Assembly (NCBI RefSeq): GCF_031954525.1
Contig: NZ_CP134868.1
Location: forward strand, 1 to 64,000
Reading direction: 5' to 3'
Origin: Dyella sp. BiH032
GTDB lineage: Bacteria > Pseudomonadota > Gammaproteobacteria > Xanthomonadales > Rhodanobacteraceae
DNA: 64,000 nucleotides
Positions 32,476-41,529 of this stretch are shown here, piece after piece. The notes under the pieces were generated by a model. It worked only from the letters and a program-made list of their open reading frames with translations, was not told the origin of the DNA and did not search any database. A program made the translations under genes and the position numbers. Position 1 is the first letter of the stretch. Each line of letters starts with the position of its first letter.

Positions 32476-33579
32476 ATGCACTTTCGCACTTCCCGCACCG
32501 CCTTGCTCCGCGTGCTCACCGCCGTGTCCGGCGCAGCACAGCGCAGCGCGACCATGCCGATCCTGCAGAACGTGCTGGTGGAACTGAAGGGCCAGGCCGT
32601 TCGTCTAACGGCGACCGACACCGAGGTCGAGATTCGCAGCATCGGTGAAGTTACCGAAGGCAGGGAGGATGGAAGCATCACCGTCCCGGCCAAGAAGCTG
32701 ATGGACATCGTGCGTGCGCTGCCGGACGCCAATGACCTGACGTTCAAGGTGGACAAGGAGAAGGTGGTCATCACGTCGGGCCGTGGGCGCTACACCTTTG
32801 CGACGCTGCCCGCGACCGAATTCCCCACGACGCCCAAGATCGGCGACGTGGTCAAGATCGAGGCATCCGGCAAGGAACTTCGCCGCCTGATGAACCGCGT
32901 GAGCATCGCCATGGCCAGCGGCGACGTGCGCGCCTACCTCAACGGGATGCTGCTGGAAGTGCGCGGCAATCGCCTGCGCTGCGTAGCCAGCGACGGCCAC
33001 CGCATGGCCATCGCTGAAATGACCCTGGCCAAGCCCGCTGCCACGGAATACACGGGCATTATCCCGCGCAAGGGTGTCGGTGAGATCATTGGCGTGCTGC
33101 CCGAGGACGATACCGTCGTCACCGTCGAAGCGGCGACGAACCATGTGCGTGTCGTGGTGAACGGGACCACCGTGTGCTCGCGTCTCATCGCAGGCACCTT
33201 CCCCAACTACGAGGCGGTTGTTCCGTCGGTTTATCCGGGCGATCTGGTGGTGGAGACGTCGGTGCTGCGCGAGGCCGTCCGGCGCGCCGCGCTGCTCGCG
33301 AACAGCAAGTTCCATGGGATTCGTCTTTCCCTGAAAGGCGACACCGTGCGCCTGCTCGCGTCGCACGAGTCGCAGGGCGATGCCTATGAGGAAGTCGTCG
33401 TCAAGACCGATCTGGCCGACATCGAGTTCGGCGTGAATTACCAGTACCTGCAGGCGGCTCTTGAAGCCATCGACGGCGACGACGCGCGTATCCAGCTTCG
33501 CGACGCGACGACCAGCCTGCTGCTCACCGGGGCGGGCGACAACAGCGTGCGCCACATCGTGATGCCGTTGCGCATCTGA
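32476..33579 (+). CDS. dnaN: DNA polymerase III beta subunit (sliding clamp)
   Basis: 367 residues, full length. The ring-shaped clamp tethers polymerase to DNA. The typical SRTALLRVLTAVSGA start, TMPIL motif (about 27-31), central GHRMA (about 176-180), EFPTTP loop and the C-terminal MPLRI match DnaN throughout. All three domains are present, so it should form a working ring. A clamp on a replicon without chromosomal genes around it suggests a plasmid-specific copy that may service plasmid replication or repair. No polymerase gene lies in this window. Confidence 0.95.
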   Translation: MHFRTSRTALLRVLTAVSGAAQRSATMPILQNVLVELKGQAVRLTATDTEVEIRSIGEVTEGREDGSITVPAKKLMDIVRALPDANDLTFKVDKEKVVITSGRGRYTFATLPATEFPTTPKIGDVVKIEASGKELRRLMNRVSIAMASGDVRAYLNGMLLEVRGNRLRCVASDGHRMAIAEMTLAKPAATEYTGIIPRKGVGEIIGVLPEDDTVVTVEAATNHVRVVVNGTTVCSRLIAGTFPNYEAVVPSVYPGDLVVETSVLREAVRRAALLANSKFHGIRLSLKGDTVRLLASHESQGDAYEEVVVKTDLADIEFGVNYQYLQAALEAIDGDDARIQLRDATTSLLLTGAGDNSVRHIVMPLRI

Positions 33580-33592
33580 GGAGTTGAAAGGC

Positions 33593-34417
33593 ATGTCAAA
33601 GGAAGCAGAAGGAGCCGGCGTGCGGCGCGCCGGCAGTCGCAAGTTGGCAGTCTGGCTCGCGGGCGGTGGCGTGGTTGCTGCGCTCGCACTGACCATCAGC
33701 TACCCGCTGGGGCTGCGCGATCTGCTTGCCAACCGCGCAGCGGATAAGCAGTTGGGTGCAGCGATGAACGCCATCCCCGAGGGCTCTGACCCGTGGGAGG
33801 CGTTCCTTGCGCTGCAACGCGCCGAGCGGGAGGCGCTGGCCAGCACCGGGGCGAAGGCTCCCACGAGTGAGCGCCTCGTCACCGAGAAGGAAAGGCGTTG
33901 GCTTGCCAGCGCGCTGCAGCAAGGTAACGAAGTGGCGATCCTTGCAGTGGTCAGCGATCGGGGTCGCGACGGAAGCGGGGTGATCTTCCGGCCCGAGCGA
34001 TTCACCATTGACCGGGCGATGCTGACGGAGCGCGTGCTGTCTGCAGCGGACGCGGCGGCTTCTCGCGAGTGGGATGCGCTAACGATCTCGGATAAGTGGA
34101 TGCTGAGGGCGGCGGGACGGCTGTATGTCGAGGGGATCGCTCGACCTCGTGACCCAGCGCGGGCGCTGGCCCTGTTCACCAAGTCGTGGCAGGCGGGCGA
34201 CACGTTGTCCGCACTCGATGCCGCTCGTGTTTTGCGCGAGAAGGGCGACAAGGTCGAAGCGTACCGCTGGGCACTGCGTTGCACCGGACCTTGCCGGCCG
34301 GCGGACTTCAACCTGGCGCTGTACCAAGAAGGACTGACGCCGGCGCAAATCGAAGACGCGCGGCGCGATGGCGCGCCGGCAATTGTAGATCACCGCAACG
34401 ACTCTCATGGAGGCTGA
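33593..34417 (+). CDS. Membrane-anchored protein with Sel1-like helices
   Basis: 274 residues: an N-terminal transmembrane helix (about 20-38), then a helical periplasmic or cytoplasmic domain. The segment RLYVEGIARPRDPARALALF to SWQAGDTLSALDAARV (about 183-220) looks like a Sel1/TPR-type repeat. GGAG sits 11 bp upstream. It follows dnaN by 13 bp and may be cotranscribed with it. Confidence 0.6.
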   Translation: MSKEAEGAGVRRAGSRKLAVWLAGGGVVAALALTISYPLGLRDLLANRAADKQLGAAMNAIPEGSDPWEAFLALQRAEREALASTGAKAPTSERLVTEKERRWLASALQQGNEVAILAVVSDRGRDGSGVIFRPERFTIDRAMLTERVLSAADAAASREWDALTISDKWMLRAAGRLYVEGIARPRDPARALALFTKSWQAGDTLSALDAARVLREKGDKVEAYRWALRCTGPCRPADFNLALYQEGLTPAQIEDARRDGAPAIVDHRNDSHGG

Positions 34418-34419
34418 CC

Positions 34420-34836
34420 GTGGACACCTTTGATCGGCAAGTTCAGGCCATCGACAATCCGGATCAGTCCGTCTTGCCCGGCTTCACGGTAGCCGAGATG
34501 CGCGAACACATGGGACCGCGCGCTGCGGTGTCTTTGGACGACCTGGGAATCCAATCGCTCGAAGCCCTCGGCGACGTGCTGAACCAGATTCGCTACCTGG
34601 CTACCACGCGATCACCGCAGGCGTTTGCGCAGATCGAGATCCTCGCGGGCGCGATGTGCAAAACACCACGCCTGCTGGCCGATGGCTCGCCATTCGGTAC
34701 CGCCGGCACCATCGAGCTCGAACTCGCCGCCGGGCGCCGAGCGTTGGCAATTGGTGTTGGCCACGCGCCCCCCCAGTTTGTGCGTCTTCACGAGGCCCTC
34801 GATCGTGACGCGCAGGTGGCCAACAGCCACATCTGA
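34420..34836 (+). CDS. Hypothetical protein
   Basis: 138 residues from a GTG with GGAGG 7 bp upstream, 2 bp after the preceding gene. Soluble, helical. No family recognised. Confidence 0.6.
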   Translation: MDTFDRQVQAIDNPDQSVLPGFTVAEMREHMGPRAAVSLDDLGIQSLEALGDVLNQIRYLATTRSPQAFAQIEILAGAMCKTPRLLADGSPFGTAGTIELELAAGRRALAIGVGHAPPQFVRLHEALDRDAQVANSHI

Positions 34837-34881
34837 GTCCCCGGGCTTGCGGGCGAAACGTGACTGCAGGAGATCGTTAGA

Positions 34882-35640
34882 GTGGGAGAGATCCAAGGAA
34901 CCGTGCGGCTCGCTGCCGTTACCAAAGCTGACATTTCCGTCGCGGAAGCGCTGCTGGACATGCTCCGCCACCTGGGGCGTGACCTGATGCCGCCGGCCGA
35001 CGGCGAAGCCACGAACGGAAGGCAGATCGATTACAACGACAACGACCAGCTCCAGTTGATCGTGAGCCGTTTGCAGGCGTTCGACGAGGACCATCGCGGC
35101 GCGCTGGAGCGAGTCATCATGGGGATGTCAGTGCTTGTCGAGAACGAGGTGCTTGACCCAGGCACGCGGACGCTGGAGTTGCACCCAACGTCGCTGTTGG
35201 GGCAGGACGTCGCTGCGCGGCTATCTGCCATCCTCGAGCGCGCCGGCCACGAGGGTGGAGCTGACGTCGACGCATTGCTCGGTCGCGTCGAGTCGATGTG
35301 TATGGGAGACCTCGACGTCATCAACATGCAGAGCAAGGCACTCGCGGCCCTCAAAGCGCAGCTGGAGCGCGCGCGCACGGTGGCGGAGGCCTTCGGGCCA
35401 GGCGGAGCGCAAGCAGGGTTCGAGCAGTGGGTCCTCGAGGAGTTCGCTGGCGGCGATACGGAGCAAGCCGCCGAGCTGCTCGCGCGTCACGGTATCGAGT
35501 TCGCCGACCGAGAGATCGACACCGCGTGGGACGCATGGGTCCGCGCGTGCGAACGCGTCCTGGATGCGCTCGACGCGGAGGAGACAGAGACCGCAGCGGC
35601 GCTGCCCGAGGCGGTGGGAGAGGCCAATGCCGTCCTTTGA
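34882..35640 (+). CDS. Hypothetical acidic helical protein
   Basis: 252 residues from a GTG. Strongly acidic and helical throughout, no membrane segment. The 3' end overlaps the next gene by 14 bp. Confidence 0.6.
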   Translation: MGEIQGTVRLAAVTKADISVAEALLDMLRHLGRDLMPPADGEATNGRQIDYNDNDQLQLIVSRLQAFDEDHRGALERVIMGMSVLVENEVLDPGTRTLELHPTSLLGQDVAARLSAILERAGHEGGADVDALLGRVESMCMGDLDVINMQSKALAALKAQLERARTVAEAFGPGGAQAGFEQWVLEEFAGGDTEQAAELLARHGIEFADREIDTAWDAWVRACERVLDALDAEETETAAALPEAVGEANAVL

Positions 35641-35803
35641 GCGCTCACTACGCAGCCTGGCGATCTACGCGGCCTCGACGCCATCACAGCGGATCTATCG
35701 TGCCGGTTACCACGATGGTCTGGATAGGGCACGGCGCGAGGTGGCCGCCGTCGCCCTGCTGATTGGTGCGGTCGCGATCGCCGTCCAGCTGGCCTTGCCT
35801 TAG
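35627..35803 (+). CDS. Small tail-anchored membrane protein
   Basis: 58 residues with a basic N-terminal half and a C-terminal transmembrane helix (about 38-57). GGGAG precedes the ATG, which overlaps the previous gene. Confidence 0.55.
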   Translation: MPSFERSLRSLAIYAASTPSQRIYRAGYHDGLDRARREVAAVALLIGAVAIAVQLALP

Positions 35804-35805
35804 AC

Positions 35806-35997
35806 ATGCAGCGAGTTGGCCTAATTCCCTGTCGCGTCCTGGGCGGACGGAGTCCGAGAACGGGGAAGCCCGTCGGCGAACGACACCGGTGGACGGGCGG
35901 CGCCTGGGGCGTCGGGTACTGCGACTTCTGCGGACACTCGCTGGATCAGGTGAAGAGGAAGGGCGACAGCATCAAAGGTGTCGCGAAGACGAGATAG
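35806..35997 (+). CDS. Small basic protein with CxxC motif
   Basis: 63 residues, Arg/Gly/Lys-rich, with CDFCG near 39-43 that could bind zinc (another Cys near 9). It starts 2 bp after the previous stop. No strong ribosome site. Confidence 0.45.
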   Translation: MQRVGLIPCRVLGGRSPRTGKPVGERHRWTGGAWGVGYCDFCGHSLDQVKRKGDSIKGVAKTR

Positions 35998-36058
35998 CGC
36001 AGATCTTTGCGCGACGCTCCAGAAGGTGACTATTTCCCGGTCCCTGCCGGAGAAAACC

Positions 36059-36871
36059 ATGTTCGAACACCTCTACGACACCGCTGACCTGATCCAGCGC
36101 GAGTTCGACCGCGCCGCCGGCGCTTACCGTGTTCTGTTCGCGCAGGCCCACGAGGCGCGCGAGTTCAGCTATGACCGCCTTCCCCTCCAGTTCGCACCCT
36201 TTCATTCGACTCTGTACAAGCTCGAGCAAGCATGGACCAAGATCGGTCGCGAATGTATGGACGTCGTGATTGACCTGGTCGCGCGCGCCCTCGGCGGGGG
36301 CACAGCTCTCGAGCTACCCGAAGCGAAGGATCTGCTCAGCGACTTCTTCGACGAGGAACAGTTGCCGGTGGAGAACTTCTCTTGCCGCGCCATGGTTGAT
36401 GCGCTGCTTGCGCTCTACGGACACGATGCTGACGCCCTGCGCCTGCAGCAGATCGCCGATCGCTTCGTCGGGGCGTTTCGGCTCAGGGCGGACGAGGTTC
36501 CCGCAACGCGCGCAGGCGCGGTGGTGCTCAATGTCTCGATGTGGCTCGACTCCATTGCCCTGAAGTTCAACCGGCGACAGGAGTACAGCAACCACGACGA
36601 TCTCGCAAAGGCTGCGTTTGCGATGGCCGAAGTGTTGGGCGAACTGGATGCTGATCTAGTCCCCCAGGTGGCCAGCCAAGCAGCGGCCGTGGAGCGGGTG
36701 GGGCGCCAGAACCAGTGGCAGCCGGTGCGCGACCTGTACGGCCCAGTCGGCCCCGTCGCCATCAAGGCCTACAAAGGCAAGGTAGAGTTCCTCGTCCCGC
36801 AGGCAACGGCCCAGCGCCTCAATGTGTTTCTCAGCCAGCACGCCACCACCCTTGTTCGGAAGGTTGCGTAA
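36059..36871 (+). CDS. Hypothetical protein, first of a paralogous pair
   Basis: 270 residues. It shares with the product at 37626-38456 a central FSCRA block, the segment ALYGHDADALR (against DIYQDKADVLV), a strand-rich FKFNRRQE part and the C-terminal KVEFLVPQATAQRLN to LSQHA. Helical N-terminus, no membrane segment. Unknown family; the conserved C-terminal strand motif suggests a common fold. Confidence 0.65.
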   Translation: MFEHLYDTADLIQREFDRAAGAYRVLFAQAHEAREFSYDRLPLQFAPFHSTLYKLEQAWTKIGRECMDVVIDLVARALGGGTALELPEAKDLLSDFFDEEQLPVENFSCRAMVDALLALYGHDADALRLQQIADRFVGAFRLRADEVPATRAGAVVLNVSMWLDSIALKFNRRQEYSNHDDLAKAAFAMAEVLGELDADLVPQVASQAAAVERVGRQNQWQPVRDLYGPVGPVAIKAYKGKVEFLVPQATAQRLNVFLSQHATTLVRKVA

Positions 36872-36905
36872 GGTTTTTCCTACAGAAAGGTTGGTGTAGG
36901 AAAAC
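36871..36905. promoter_or_regulatory. Hairpin directly after the first paralogue
   Basis: GGTTTTTCCTAC and GTAGGAAAACC pair (one bulge) around a 12-base loop, starting at the stop codon. There is no T-run after it. It may be an operator or an attenuating structure for the following gene. A GGACCC/GGGTCC dyad lies further on (36950-36973). Confidence 0.45.
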
Positions 36906-36982
36906 CGCAGGAACGCGCGTAAAATTAGCATTTACTTGCCGATTGGATGGACCCTGTTAGGTAGGGATGGGTCCGAGCGTTA

Positions 36983-37297
36983 ATGAACACCGCCACCCAG
37001 ACCGCCCCCTTTCCATTCCCCATTCTGCTCGCGGCACTCGTCGCTTCGCTGCTCGGCGTTCTCCTCATGCATAGTACCGAGGGTTTCGTCGTGCAGGCCT
37101 GGCGCAATTACGCGGCGTTCAACTGTACGCAGGGCGGCTCGGGTGGTCGATTTCTTTGTGACGACGGCTACGAGTACACGGTGAGAGCCAACGCAGTGCC
37201 CACCGAATACGTGATGCACCATCCTGAGGTCGAGCGCCAAGCGCGTGCAGCCGAGATCGAGCGGATCGTGAAGCTGCTTGAGATCAACACCCACTAA
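36983..37297 (+). CDS. Small membrane-anchored protein
   Basis: 104 residues, one N-terminal transmembrane helix (about 12-30), then an outside domain with two cysteines (near 48 and 59, NCTQGGSGGRFLC) and a helical tail. Unknown function. Confidence 0.6.
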   Translation: MNTATQTAPFPFPILLAALVASLLGVLLMHSTEGFVVQAWRNYAAFNCTQGGSGGRFLCDDGYEYTVRANAVPTEYVMHHPEVERQARAAEIERIVKLLEINTH

Positions 37298-37403
37298 CGC
37301 GACCACATTTGGACGCGCTCCCCATCGGGCTTAGGTTGGAGTCGTGGCAGGGAGCCGCCACCCGCAAAGGGTGACCCAGGAAGGGTATAGGAGGCGCAAC
37401 CGC

Positions 37404-37496
37404 ATGGATCGCGGTTCGCTGGTGTCGTTGCCGTCAGGACGCGGCTCGCCATCAGTGCGAAGGGAATCGGCGCGTGTGACCAAGGAGGGCCGCTAG
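37404..37496 (+). CDS. Tiny basic ORF with strong ribosome site and terminator
   Basis: 30 residues, Arg/Ser/Gly-rich. AGGAGG stands 8 bp before the ATG and a good terminator begins 8 bp after the stop, so this is a complete minimal gene. The ~100 bp ahead of it can form small stems (GTGGC/GCCAC at 37344-37361, CACCC/GGGTG at 37359-37373). Confidence 0.55.
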   Translation: MDRGSLVSLPSGRGSPSVRRESARVTKEGR

Positions 37497-37503
37497 GAAC
37501 ATG

Positions 37504-37541
37504 ACCCGCATCGGTAGGACGCCGGTGCGGGTTTCTTTTTT
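37504..37541 (+). terminator. Rho-independent terminator
   Basis: ACCCGCATCGG pairs with CCGGTGCGGGT (one G-U) around TAGGACG, followed by TTCTTTTTT. Terminates the tiny ORF just upstream and separates it from the second paralogue. Confidence 0.8.
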
Positions 37542-37625
37542 CCGCAACACGCTGTCCTTTCGGGCTCATCTTTGCGTGCGTGATGCTCGTCCTACGGTTT
37601 GGTCTCCGCGAATCGAGACCTCGCC

Positions 37626-38456
37626 ATGTATCGCACTGAAGAAATCCTGCCCGCTATTGACGCGCGCTTCGCGGAACTGCTGCGCCGAGCGGACGACCTC
37701 GACAAGGACTGGGCGCACATTGAAGGGATGGTGTACGACCTGCTGCGCGCGCTCGATGCCTCGACGGCTGTAAAAGCCGCGCACTACTCACCGATGAGTC
37801 GAGGAGACGGGCTGAGCGAAGGGCGCCGGAACCTCGTTCGTCGCGTGGTGGCCATTGTTGCCAAGCACCTTTCGGTGGCAGGCGTTTCGCTTGATATCGA
37901 CAGTGGGCCGATCGTCGAACACTTTCTCGGATTCCGGCGTAGCTGGGAGGAGCACAAGCGCCCGGAGTTTTCCTGCCGCGCAGTCATGCTTCACACGCTG
38001 GATATCTACCAGGACAAGGCGGACGTGCTAGTAAGAAAGCAGGCCGCGCTGAGCTTCGCGCACGCCTTCGGCCTGAAGCACCAGAAGAACCAGGAGATGA
38101 AGGGGTGTGCCCTGCTGGAGATCAACGCAGGCGTTGACGTCTACTGGCGCCCGGCGCGCTTCACCACCTCGACACAGGGTCGGCTCACGACCGCCCTGCT
38201 CGCGCTGGGCGCTGCCATCGCCTTGACTGACTCCATGGGCAGCGGCACGGCAGCGTTGGCGGAGGCGGAAGCGCTGATCGCCGAGCTGAGCGCAGCTAAC
38301 TGGGTGCCCGAGCGCAGCTTCCGTGGCCACGCTTATGGCGTTGAGGTGCGCCTCTTCCAGAGCTGCATCAAGTTCCTGGTGCCGCGCGCGACCGTGGCCA
38401 GACTTAACGCGTTCGTGAGCCAGCACGCCCCCGAATACTTCCAGGAGCCCAAGTAG
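37626..38456 (+). CDS. Hypothetical protein, second of the paralogous pair
   Basis: 276 residues, homologous in plan to 36059-36871: FSCRAVMLHTLDIYQDKAD (about 118-136) and IKFLVPRATVARLNAF with SQHAP at the C-terminus. The shared blocks are conserved while linkers differ, so this is an old duplication. No catalytic motif is recognised. Start taken at the ATG after GAGACC. Confidence 0.65.
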   Translation: MYRTEEILPAIDARFAELLRRADDLDKDWAHIEGMVYDLLRALDASTAVKAAHYSPMSRGDGLSEGRRNLVRRVVAIVAKHLSVAGVSLDIDSGPIVEHFLGFRRSWEEHKRPEFSCRAVMLHTLDIYQDKADVLVRKQAALSFAHAFGLKHQKNQEMKGCALLEINAGVDVYWRPARFTTSTQGRLTTALLALGAAIALTDSMGSGTAALAEAEALIAELSAANWVPERSFRGHAYGVEVRLFQSCIKFLVPRATVARLNAFVSQHAPEYFQEPK

Positions 38457-38552
38457 TAACCCGACCGGAAACGCAGCGAGGCAGTCGGGGCGTTTCTCCG
38501 CGCCGATGCCAGGCTGGCCCTCGAAACTGTAGCGATGATGGGAAATCAGCCA

Positions 38553-38750
38553 ATGTCTTCAGACGACATCAAAGCACGCCGACTCGCGATGATCCGCCAG
38601 GCCGCCGGCGAGAAGCCGCAAGCGCACACGCGCCGTCCGGGCACGGGCAAAGCGCGCGGCCCCGCGGTGGTCATTCCGCCTCGGTTCTCCAATCGGCACC
38701 GCGCGTTGAGCAACACCAACTTCTCGGTGATTCACGACGGCTGGCGTTGA
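38553..38750 (+). CDS. Small basic hypothetical protein
   Basis: 65 residues, Arg/Pro-rich, no membrane segment. In-frame ATGs at 38535 and 38538 are alternatives. It lies 30 bp ahead of the rdgC-like gene and may be cotranscribed. Confidence 0.5.
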   Translation: MSSDDIKARRLAMIRQAAGEKPQAHTRRPGTGKARGPAVVIPPRFSNRHRALSNTNFSVIHDGWR

Positions 38751-38780
38751 GTCAGCCCCAACGTCTGCCATGGAGGCACG

Positions 38781-39965
38781 ATGTACCCGAAGAACGTAAC
38801 CTTGTTTCGCTTCTCGGACGCGGTGTCGCAGGATCTTAAGCGCCTCGCCGAGGTTGCACCCGAACATGCGCTGCGCGAGCTGGGCCCGCTGGAGATGGCG
38901 ACGAGTGGCTTTGTAGCCCCGGCGCGCGGTGGCGAGCTGTTGTGCCAGGTCAATGGCAACCCGCTACTGGCCATTGGCAAAGATTCGCGCCTTCTGCCGA
39001 CCGCGATCCTGAATAGAGAAGCGGATAAGAAGGCCCTGAAGATTGAAGCGGAAGAGTGCAGGCCACTGGGTGGGCGTGAGCGCCGGCGGATCCGTGACGA
39101 GGTGCGCGATACGCTGCTCCCCACGGCCTTGGTTAAGCACGACCGCACTTACGCCTGGCTCGATCGCGTTCGCGGCTATGCCTGCATCGACTCAGGGAGC
39201 CGCAAGTCGGCAGAAGACTTGCTCAAGTCTGTTCGAGAGGCGCTCGGATCGTTCCCCGCTGTGCCGCTGGCGCCGACGAATCCGGTGCGTCTGATCCTCA
39301 CTAACTGGCTTGCTGGCACCGAGCTACCGGCGGACTTCACATTGGGTGACGAATGTGAGCTGCGCGACGCGGCGACTTCGACTGGCCCGATTTGGAAGGG
39401 CCGACGTACGCCTTTGGACTCGGAAGAAGTTCGCGAGCACTTGCGAGCCGGAAAGCATGTCGCCCAGCTTGGCCTCTGCTTCAGGGGTCGAATCGAATTC
39501 GTGATCGACGAGGCGCTGGTGCTGCGCAAGATTCGCTTTACCGAGCTGGCGCTGGGCGATCTCGACAGTACGTCGGCACAAGACGCAGTGTCCGAGTTGG
39601 ACGCCCAGTTCGCACTCTTCCAAGGAGAAATCGGGGAGTTGCTGGACGCCCTGGATACCATATTCGGCCTGCCGCGGCCGACTGAAGGCGAGGTCGTCGA
39701 CCAGGCGATCCGTCAGCGAGAGAACGGGGAGCTTCCATTTGCTCCAGGGACCGCGCCGGATGATCTCGAAGGTGCGAAGGAAGATGCCCGTCGCGCGCTT
39801 CGGCAGAGCAAGCACGTTTCGATCTCGCTCCTGCAGCGCGTACTGCGGATTGGCTACAACCGGGCCGCACGCGTGATGGAAGCGCTGGAGCACGAGGGAT
39901 TCGTCTCTCCGGCTGATTCGTCTGGCCGCCGGCACCTGACCGGCGCGACGCCGGCAATTCACTGA
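38781..39965 (+). CDS. rdgC: RdgC-like protein fused to an FtsK-gamma-type winged helix
   Basis: 394 residues; E. coli RdgC is about 300. RdgC forms a ring around duplex DNA and restrains RecA. The N-terminal 300 residues show the RdgC pattern: FKNVTLFRF-type start, GFVAP with later LLPTAILNRE (about 72-81), WLDRVRGYACIDS (about 124-136), LTNWLAG, and LCFRGRIEFVID (about 234-245). After an acidic linker, residues 347-386 (SISLLQRVLRIGYNRAARVM, then LEHEGFVSPAD) match the gamma domain of FtsK, which reads KOPS polarity sequences. The fusion suggests an RdgC directed to sequence motifs on the plasmid or chromosome. Confidence 0.85.
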   Translation: MYPKNVTLFRFSDAVSQDLKRLAEVAPEHALRELGPLEMATSGFVAPARGGELLCQVNGNPLLAIGKDSRLLPTAILNREADKKALKIEAEECRPLGGRERRRIRDEVRDTLLPTALVKHDRTYAWLDRVRGYACIDSGSRKSAEDLLKSVREALGSFPAVPLAPTNPVRLILTNWLAGTELPADFTLGDECELRDAATSTGPIWKGRRTPLDSEEVREHLRAGKHVAQLGLCFRGRIEFVIDEALVLRKIRFTELALGDLDSTSAQDAVSELDAQFALFQGEIGELLDALDTIFGLPRPTEGEVVDQAIRQRENGELPFAPGTAPDDLEGAKEDARRALRQSKHVSISLLQRVLRIGYNRAARVMEALEHEGFVSPADSSGRRHLTGATPAIH

Positions 39966-39988
39966 AACGCCCCAATAGGACCGAACGA

Positions 39989-40903
39989 ATGAACATCCGC
40001 AACTCGGCGCTGCTGCTGGCGTGCATGTTGGCCATGGCTGGCTGCAAGCAGGAGCCGCGCATCGTCGTGACGGGAAAGCAGACGCTAACGGAAGCAATCG
40101 ACGCTGCGGTTGCTCGCGCGCCGAAAGAGCAGGCGGCCGAGGTGAAGCGCTATCGCGACCTGTTCGTCGATGCGTATATCAGCCATCCCAAGCCGGAGCT
40201 TCCGGACCCGACGGCCGTGGAGGGCATGACCCTGTCGCAGTTCTCCCGCTTCACGCAATCCACCCTCAAGGGCGTGCCGGGCCCGCTGAGGCCACCGGCG
40301 GATCCCCCTGGCACGGTTCATCCGATGCTCAACACCGGCTACTTCGCGAGCCTGAAGCTCGACAAGGAACTTCTGGAGAATGCGCGGGATGCATCGCGAG
40401 ACAAGGGCCTCTACACGGTTGACCAGTTCGAATGGCCTCGTCCCGCGTTCGTGCCGCCGCCGGACGGGGCCTACGTGATCGACGACCATGCCACGTTCGC
40501 AGTCAACTTCGTGAACCACACGACCTTCGACGTATACGGACCCGTGTATCACCTGACGATCAGCAATCAGGAGACTGGCGACATCCTCTTCGACGATGAC
40601 CTGAAGATGGACGACAAGACCGCCATTCCCCCCGAGACACCGGTCCTGCTTACCTACACCTGCTGCAACATCGCGACCGATCCTCTGCTCAATCAGCGCC
40701 TGAAGAAGCTGCCGCCGAACGCCAAGTTCGAATGGCACCTCATCTCGGTGATGGACTACACGCGGCGCAACATGCTGGACACCGCGCTGTTCACAGACGC
40801 GCGATACGAGCGCCTGAAGCAGGTGTCTAAGTGCATCGATGACATGGACAAGCGCCTGGAAACCTGGACCCCAGAGAACGCCGCCGAGGGCTGTCATGAG
40901 TAA
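39989..40903 (+). CDS. Lipoprotein of unknown function
   Basis: 304 residues with a type II signal peptide and lipobox LAMAGC (Cys near 19), so lipid-anchored in the envelope. The mature domain is mixed alpha/beta with a CC pair and two further C-terminal cysteines. The end overlaps the next gene by 8 bp. No family recognised. Confidence 0.75.
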   Translation: MNIRNSALLLACMLAMAGCKQEPRIVVTGKQTLTEAIDAAVARAPKEQAAEVKRYRDLFVDAYISHPKPELPDPTAVEGMTLSQFSRFTQSTLKGVPGPLRPPADPPGTVHPMLNTGYFASLKLDKELLENARDASRDKGLYTVDQFEWPRPAFVPPPDGAYVIDDHATFAVNFVNHTTFDVYGPVYHLTISNQETGDILFDDDLKMDDKTAIPPETPVLLTYTCCNIATDPLLNQRLKKLPPNAKFEWHLISVMDYTRRNMLDTALFTDARYERLKQVSKCIDDMDKRLETWTPENAAEGCHE

Positions 40904-41522
40904 GTGGAGAGCGTGGACAAAGCAGGACAGTTACTTCGCTCTCGGCCTCGCCGCGAGCGTGGTGGTCTGGGCCATCCCTTCGAGCCTTCCCTATGCGCTG
41001 CGGCTGTTCTGTGGATTCTCGGCAGGGGTCGTGCTTCTCTGCTGGTTCATCCGGCGCCAGGCACGTGGAGCGGGTGTGGTGAGCGCCCAAAGTACGCGGC
41101 GCGACACTCCGAGGTCCTTGCTGGCAAGCGTTGCAGGACGCAGCCTGGTGTTGCTCCTTCTCCTCGCCGAAATGACCCTTGTGAGCCACGGGTTCGGAGT
41201 GATGCTCTGGAGCTGGCTGGTGGCCGGTCGTTCTGGCCCTACGCAGGTCGCGACGTGTCGCGGGCAGCGCGCGCTTAAGTGGCTGGGTCATCTTGTGGCG
41301 GCGGCGCAGTTCGCCGCCGTGGCGTTGGGTGCCTACCAGACGTTCAATGGCGGCCCGCCGGAGCCATTCAGCCTCCAGACGTTCGCCGTGCAGGGACTTG
41401 GCCTGGTGGTGGCGGCCGCGATCGACCCCATCTGTCGCCGGCGCTTTCCGATCAGCGGGTTCGGCCGCCTGACGGAGTACGCGCCCGTTGCGCTTCCCCT
41501 CCGTACTCCCGCGCGGCGCTGA
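40896..41522 (+). CDS. Hypothetical membrane protein
   Basis: 208 residues with about four or five hydrophobic helices (near 12-50, 75-105, 130-148, 160-178). The start overlaps the lipoprotein gene, indicating coupling. Unknown function. Confidence 0.6.
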   Translation: MSKWRAWTKQDSYFALGLAASVVVWAIPSSLPYALRLFCGFSAGVVLLCWFIRRQARGAGVVSAQSTRRDTPRSLLASVAGRSLVLLLLLAEMTLVSHGFGVMLWSWLVAGRSGPTQVATCRGQRALKWLGHLVAAAQFAAVALGAYQTFNGGPPEPFSLQTFAVQGLGLVVAAAIDPICRRRFPISGFGRLTEYAPVALPLRTPARR

Positions 41523-41529
41523 GGCATCA

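Noticed and set aside
32605..33696. 363-codon minus-strand frame opposite dnaN
   Set aside because: Antisense shadow of dnaN.
37298..37403. Riboswitch before the tiny ORF
   Set aside because: Small stems are present but match no riboswitch class I know; reported only as a structured leader.
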